A DNA stretch of 64,000 nucleotides, taken from Spirochaetaceae bacterium. Lineage in GTDB: Bacteria; Spirochaetota; Spirochaetia; SZUA-6; Bin103. The position numbers and the translations under genes were made by a program. The stretch is from assembly GCA_028821475.1 (NCBI GenBank), contig JAPPGB010000032.1, positions 97,841 to 161,840 of the forward strand, given 5' to 3'. How positions within the stretch are numbered: position 1 is the stretch's first letter; each line of letters begins with the position of its first letter. The notes below the pieces were generated by a model, which saw only the letters and a program-made list of their open reading frames with translations, did no database searches and was not told the DNA's origin. Positions 61,582 through 64,000 of this stretch are shown piece after piece.

Positions 61582-62403
61582 ATGGAATTGGCTGGGCTGT
61601 TGGAGCCGCGGCGCTGTACCGTGGCGCTGCAGGCGCGCAACAAGAACGACTGCCTGGAAGAGCTGGCGACGTTGATGACGACGGTCGACCTGGGGGTGAC
61701 GCGCGAAGCGTTGCTGGCCGCCCTGCGGGAGCGCGAGCAACTCGGCTCCACGGGGTTCGAGCATGGCGTTGCGATTCCGCACGCCCGCCTGCCCGGCGCC
61801 ACGCAATTCGCACTGGGGGTCGCGGTGTCTCCGCGCGGGGTCCGCTACGACAGCTCCGACGGAGCGCCGAGCCGGCTGTTCTTCGTGCTGGTCGGTCCGG
61901 AGGAGGCGCCCCAGGACTATCTGCGCTACCTCGCGCACATCTCCCGGGTCGGGCTGAACCGCACCGCGCGCGAGGAGATGCTGGCCGCCCCGACGCCCAC
62001 TGCGCTGCGTGACGCGGTTGCCGCTCACCTGATGCCGGTGGCGCCGGCCGCGGCCCGCGGAGGCGGCAAGCACAAGCTGCTGATTATCGTGTTGTACGAT
62101 CTGCGATTCCTGGATGACGTAGTGACGCTGTTCCTGGAACACGGCATCCAGGGGGCCACCATCACCGAGTCGACCGGCATCAAGAACATTCTCACCAACG
62201 TGCCGCTGTTCGGCGATTTCCTGAACTTTCTCGGCGACCGCAGCGAGGCGAGCCGCACCATCATGGCGGTGGTCGCGGAGCGCGACCTGCTGCCGCTCGT
62301 TGCCGAGTTGGAGCAGGTGACCGGCGACCTGGACACCCACTCGGGCGCCGCGGTGATGGCGGTCGACATCTTCTTCACCAAGGGCTCCCTGGAGGCCGGC
62401 TGA
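61582..62403 (+). CDS. PTS EIIA (PtsN-like) domain fused to a PII-like domain
   Basis: A 273-residue regulatory protein. Residues 1-150 form a fructose/nitrogen-type EIIA with phosphorylatable His67 in HGVAIPHARLP. Residues 165-273 resemble PII-like signal proteins (KLLIIVLYDLRFLDDVVTLF, TESTGIKNILTNVPLF). The ATG at 61582 has a near-perfect GGGAGGTGAT ribosome site, so I chose it over ATG 61558. It follows the antiporter by 28 bases and precedes the DsbA-like gene by a one-base overlap. Confidence 0.85.
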   Translation: MELAGLLEPRRCTVALQARNKNDCLEELATLMTTVDLGVTREALLAALREREQLGSTGFEHGVAIPHARLPGATQFALGVAVSPRGVRYDSSDGAPSRLFFVLVGPEEAPQDYLRYLAHISRVGLNRTAREEMLAAPTPTALRDAVAAHLMPVAPAAARGGGKHKLLIIVLYDLRFLDDVVTLFLEHGIQGATITESTGIKNILTNVPLFGDFLNFLGDRSEASRTIMAVVAERDLLPLVAELEQVTGDLDTHSGAAVMAVDIFFTKGSLEAG

Positions 62404-63503
62404 TGTCTGCCGGGGTTGCGTTCGGGAGCCGGCGCCTGCCGGGGGCGCCACGGGTTCGCGGCCGGCGGACCGTGGCGGTGTGGGGGCTTGCGGTGTTGTG
62501 GCTGGCGGCGGCCGCCCCCCAGCCGTGGGCGTACGACGAGGGCACGGTTGCGGTGATCGGTGATCGCGAGGTGTCTCGCGACGAGCTCATGGCGACCGCC
62601 GAAGCCGCCCTCGCGGAGCGTGAGATGGAGTTCCTGCGCTGCCGGGCGCAGGCCACGCGCGACCGCCACGACGTGCTGGAGTCGTCGTTGCGGCAACTCG
62701 TGCAGCTCCGCCTGCTCGACCTGGAGGCGGCGCGCATCGGAGCAACCGCGGCGGCGGTGGAAGCCGACGTCGAGGCCGCGGCACAGCCGATCCTGGATCA
62801 GGACATCGAGCTGTTCTACCGGCGCAACCAGGCGCGTATCGGGCGCCCGCTGGCGGAGGTGGCCACGCAGATCCGGGAGTTCCTGGAACGGCAGGCACTG
62901 GTGCGCGTGCGCGAGGAGTTCTTTGCCGTCCTGGAGGCGCGGTTCGCGGTCGAGTACCTGCTCGAACCGCTACGGTTCGAGGTGGCGGCGGACGGTTTCG
63001 CCGCCCGCGGGGAAGCGGATGCCGCGGTGACCATTGTCGAGTTCTCCGACTTCGAGTGTCCGTTCTGCGTGCGCGTGCAGCCGACGCTCGAACGTGTCAT
63101 GGAGCAGTACGCCGGCAGGGTGCGGCTGGTATACCGGCACTTCCCGCTGACGTCGATTCACCCGCACGCCTGGAAGGCCGCCGAGGCGTCGCTGTGCGCC
63201 GGTGAGCAGGACCGCTTCTGGGAGTTCCATGACCTGTTGTTTGCCGAGCAGCACGCGATGAGCGTGTCCGACCTCAAGGAGAAGGCGCGCCGCATCGGCC
63301 TGGCGGCCGCGGAGTTCGATGCCTGTCTCGACTCGGGCCGCCACTCGGAGGCGGTGCGCCAGGACCTGCTGGCGGGTACGGGCGCCGGGGTCTCGGGCAC
63401 CCCCGCGTTCTTCGTGAACGGGCGCTTCCTGTCCGGGGCGGTGCCGTTCGACCAATTCGCCGAGCTGATCGACGACGAGTTGGCCCGCCTGCAGAATCAG
63501 TAG
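62403..63503 (+). CDS. DsbA-like thioredoxin-fold protein with N-terminal helical domain
   Basis: A 366-residue exported protein. A membrane/signal segment (about 23-41, AVWGLAVLWLAAAAPQPWA) precedes a helical SurA/PpiC-like N-terminal region, then a thioredoxin domain of DsbA/DsbG type with CPFC (about 219-222), the HPHAWKAAEA helix and the cis-Pro loop GTPAFFVNGRFL. It likely makes or repairs disulfides in the periplasm. Start ATG 62403 overlaps the previous stop by one base. Confidence 0.88.
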   Translation: MSAGVAFGSRRLPGAPRVRGRRTVAVWGLAVLWLAAAAPQPWAYDEGTVAVIGDREVSRDELMATAEAALAEREMEFLRCRAQATRDRHDVLESSLRQLVQLRLLDLEAARIGATAAAVEADVEAAAQPILDQDIELFYRRNQARIGRPLAEVATQIREFLERQALVRVREEFFAVLEARFAVEYLLEPLRFEVAADGFAARGEADAAVTIVEFSDFECPFCVRVQPTLERVMEQYAGRVRLVYRHFPLTSIHPHAWKAAEASLCAGEQDRFWEFHDLLFAEQHAMSVSDLKEKARRIGLAAAEFDACLDSGRHSEAVRQDLLAGTGAGVSGTPAFFVNGRFLSGAVPFDQFAELIDDELARLQNQ

Positions 63504-63597
63504 GCGCCGGCGGGCGCCGCAGCCGGCGTGGTGCCGGCCGCGGCGGCGGCCGGACAGTCGATTTTGTGGCGCCTACCGGCTATGCTGCAGCGGGCAG

Positions 63598-64000
63598 ATG
63601 GCAACCGAGATAGTAATGCCACGGCAAGGGCAGTCGGTGGAGGCGTGTACCATCGTGCGCTGGCTCAAGCAGCCGGGCGACGCGGTGGCAACCGGCGAGT
63701 TGCTGTGCGAGATAGAGACTGACAAGGCGTCGTTCGAGGTGGAGTCGACGGCGGCGGGCACGGTGCTTGCGCACTTCGCCGCCGAGGGCGAGGAGGTGCC
63801 GGTGCTGAAGCCGATCGCGGCGGTGGGCGAGCCCGGCGAAGCACCGCCCGCCCCCGGCGGTCCGGCTGTCGGGGCACCCGCGGCGGCACCGGAGCAGGCG
63901 GCCGCGCCGGGCCCACGGCAAGCCACGGGCGCGGCGCCCGCCGGACCCGCGGCCGCCGCGGCGGCGCCGGAGCAGGCCGGCGAGCCGGGCGAACCTGATG
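63598..64000 (+). CDS. Lipoyl-domain acyltransferase (2-oxo acid dehydrogenase E2), partial
   Basis: The first ~134 residues of an E2 subunit run off the window. A lipoyl domain has the modified Lys43 in EIETDKASFEVES and opens MATEIVMPRQGQSVEACTIV, followed by an Ala/Pro-rich hinge. Substrate class (pyruvate, 2-oxoglutarate or branched chain) cannot be told. It is the start of a downstream operon. Confidence 0.9.
   Translation, partial: MATEIVMPRQGQSVEACTIVRWLKQPGDAVATGELLCEIETDKASFEVESTAAGTVLAHFAAEGEEVPVLKPIAAVGEPGEAPPAPGGPAVGAPAAAPEQAAAPGPRQATGAAPAGPAAAAAAPEQAGEPGEPD

Noticed and set aside
1..64000. tRNA, rRNA, insertion sequences with intact transposase, prophage genes
   Set aside because: I looked for these on both strands and saw none; the only transposase-like trace is the Rpn remnant at 55.8 kb.

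Overview
The window is GC-rich bacterial chromosome with short intergenic gaps. An outer-membrane-style protein (a lipobox-bearing subtilase with an autotransporter-like C-terminal part), Cache/HAMP sensors, a B12 uptake ABC system and a partner-switching module point to a Gram-negative-type, free-living or host-associated organism. The abundance of sulfatases, phytanoyl-CoA-type dioxygenases and toxin-antitoxin relics recalls high-GC marine or sponge-associated metagenome genomes, possibly Spirochaetota. That assignment is a guess: no rRNA or tRNA gene is present.

Layout. 0.1-8.6 kb (minus): an ammonium transporter followed by a Cache sensor, a Cache-HAMP-MFS fusion, a substrate-binding protein, a SpoIIE-type phosphatase and a STAS anti-anti-sigma protein, all closely spaced. 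8.9-11.1 kb (plus): MTA/SAH nucleosidase and an Atg22-like MFS protein. 11.1-14.8 kb (minus): methylcitrate-cycle genes prpB-prpC and prpD; prpB and prpD carry the same hairpin leader, and a third copy lies at 43.5 kb. 15.0-22.2 kb (plus): a cobalamin riboswitch, then btuC-btuF-btuD-cobT-cobS-cobC-cobU-cobO, a B12 uptake and salvage operon. 22.2-27.05 kb: an AT-richer island with an N6-adenine methyltransferase, a DUF262 protein, a RelA/SpoT-domain protein and the C-terminal half of a BsuBI/PstI-type endonuclease, bordered by an sbcD remnant.

27.0-36.2 kb: sulfatase, membrane protein, NIPSNAP-like protein, LytTR regulator, ADP-ribosylglycohydrolase, hicBA, PhyH-type dioxygenase and a second sulfatase. 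36.3-44.0 kb is a graveyard of defence and toxin-antitoxin genes: a nucleotidyltransferase stub, a DUF433 orphan, a frameshifted HEPN gene with its own operator, hipBA, DprA-like genes, and an HNH endonuclease gene carrying an internal 360-bp inversion bounded exactly by two CTGCAG (PstI) palindromes. 44.3-57.7 kb: peptide-type ABC binding protein and two permeases, a sulfatase with an in-frame amber codon, a truncated sulfatase fused tail-to-tail to a truncated sialidase-like gene through a perfect 36-bp palindrome, an oxidoreductase, an amidohydrolase, a PhyH dioxygenase with a PhnZ-like HD oxygenase, and another sulfatase. 57.75-64.0 kb (plus): subtilase, cation/proton antiporter, a PTS EIIA-PII fusion, a DsbA-like protein and the start of a lipoyl-dependent acyltransferase.

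The most unusual observations are the frame-preserving inversion between two PstI sites in a window that also holds a PstI-family nuclease fragment, the hairpin leader repeated upstream of two methylcitrate genes at identical spacing, the palindromic gene-gene junction, the ammonium-transporter-headed signalling operon with a sensor-permease fusion, and the methyltransferase/DUF262/RelA-SpoT island.
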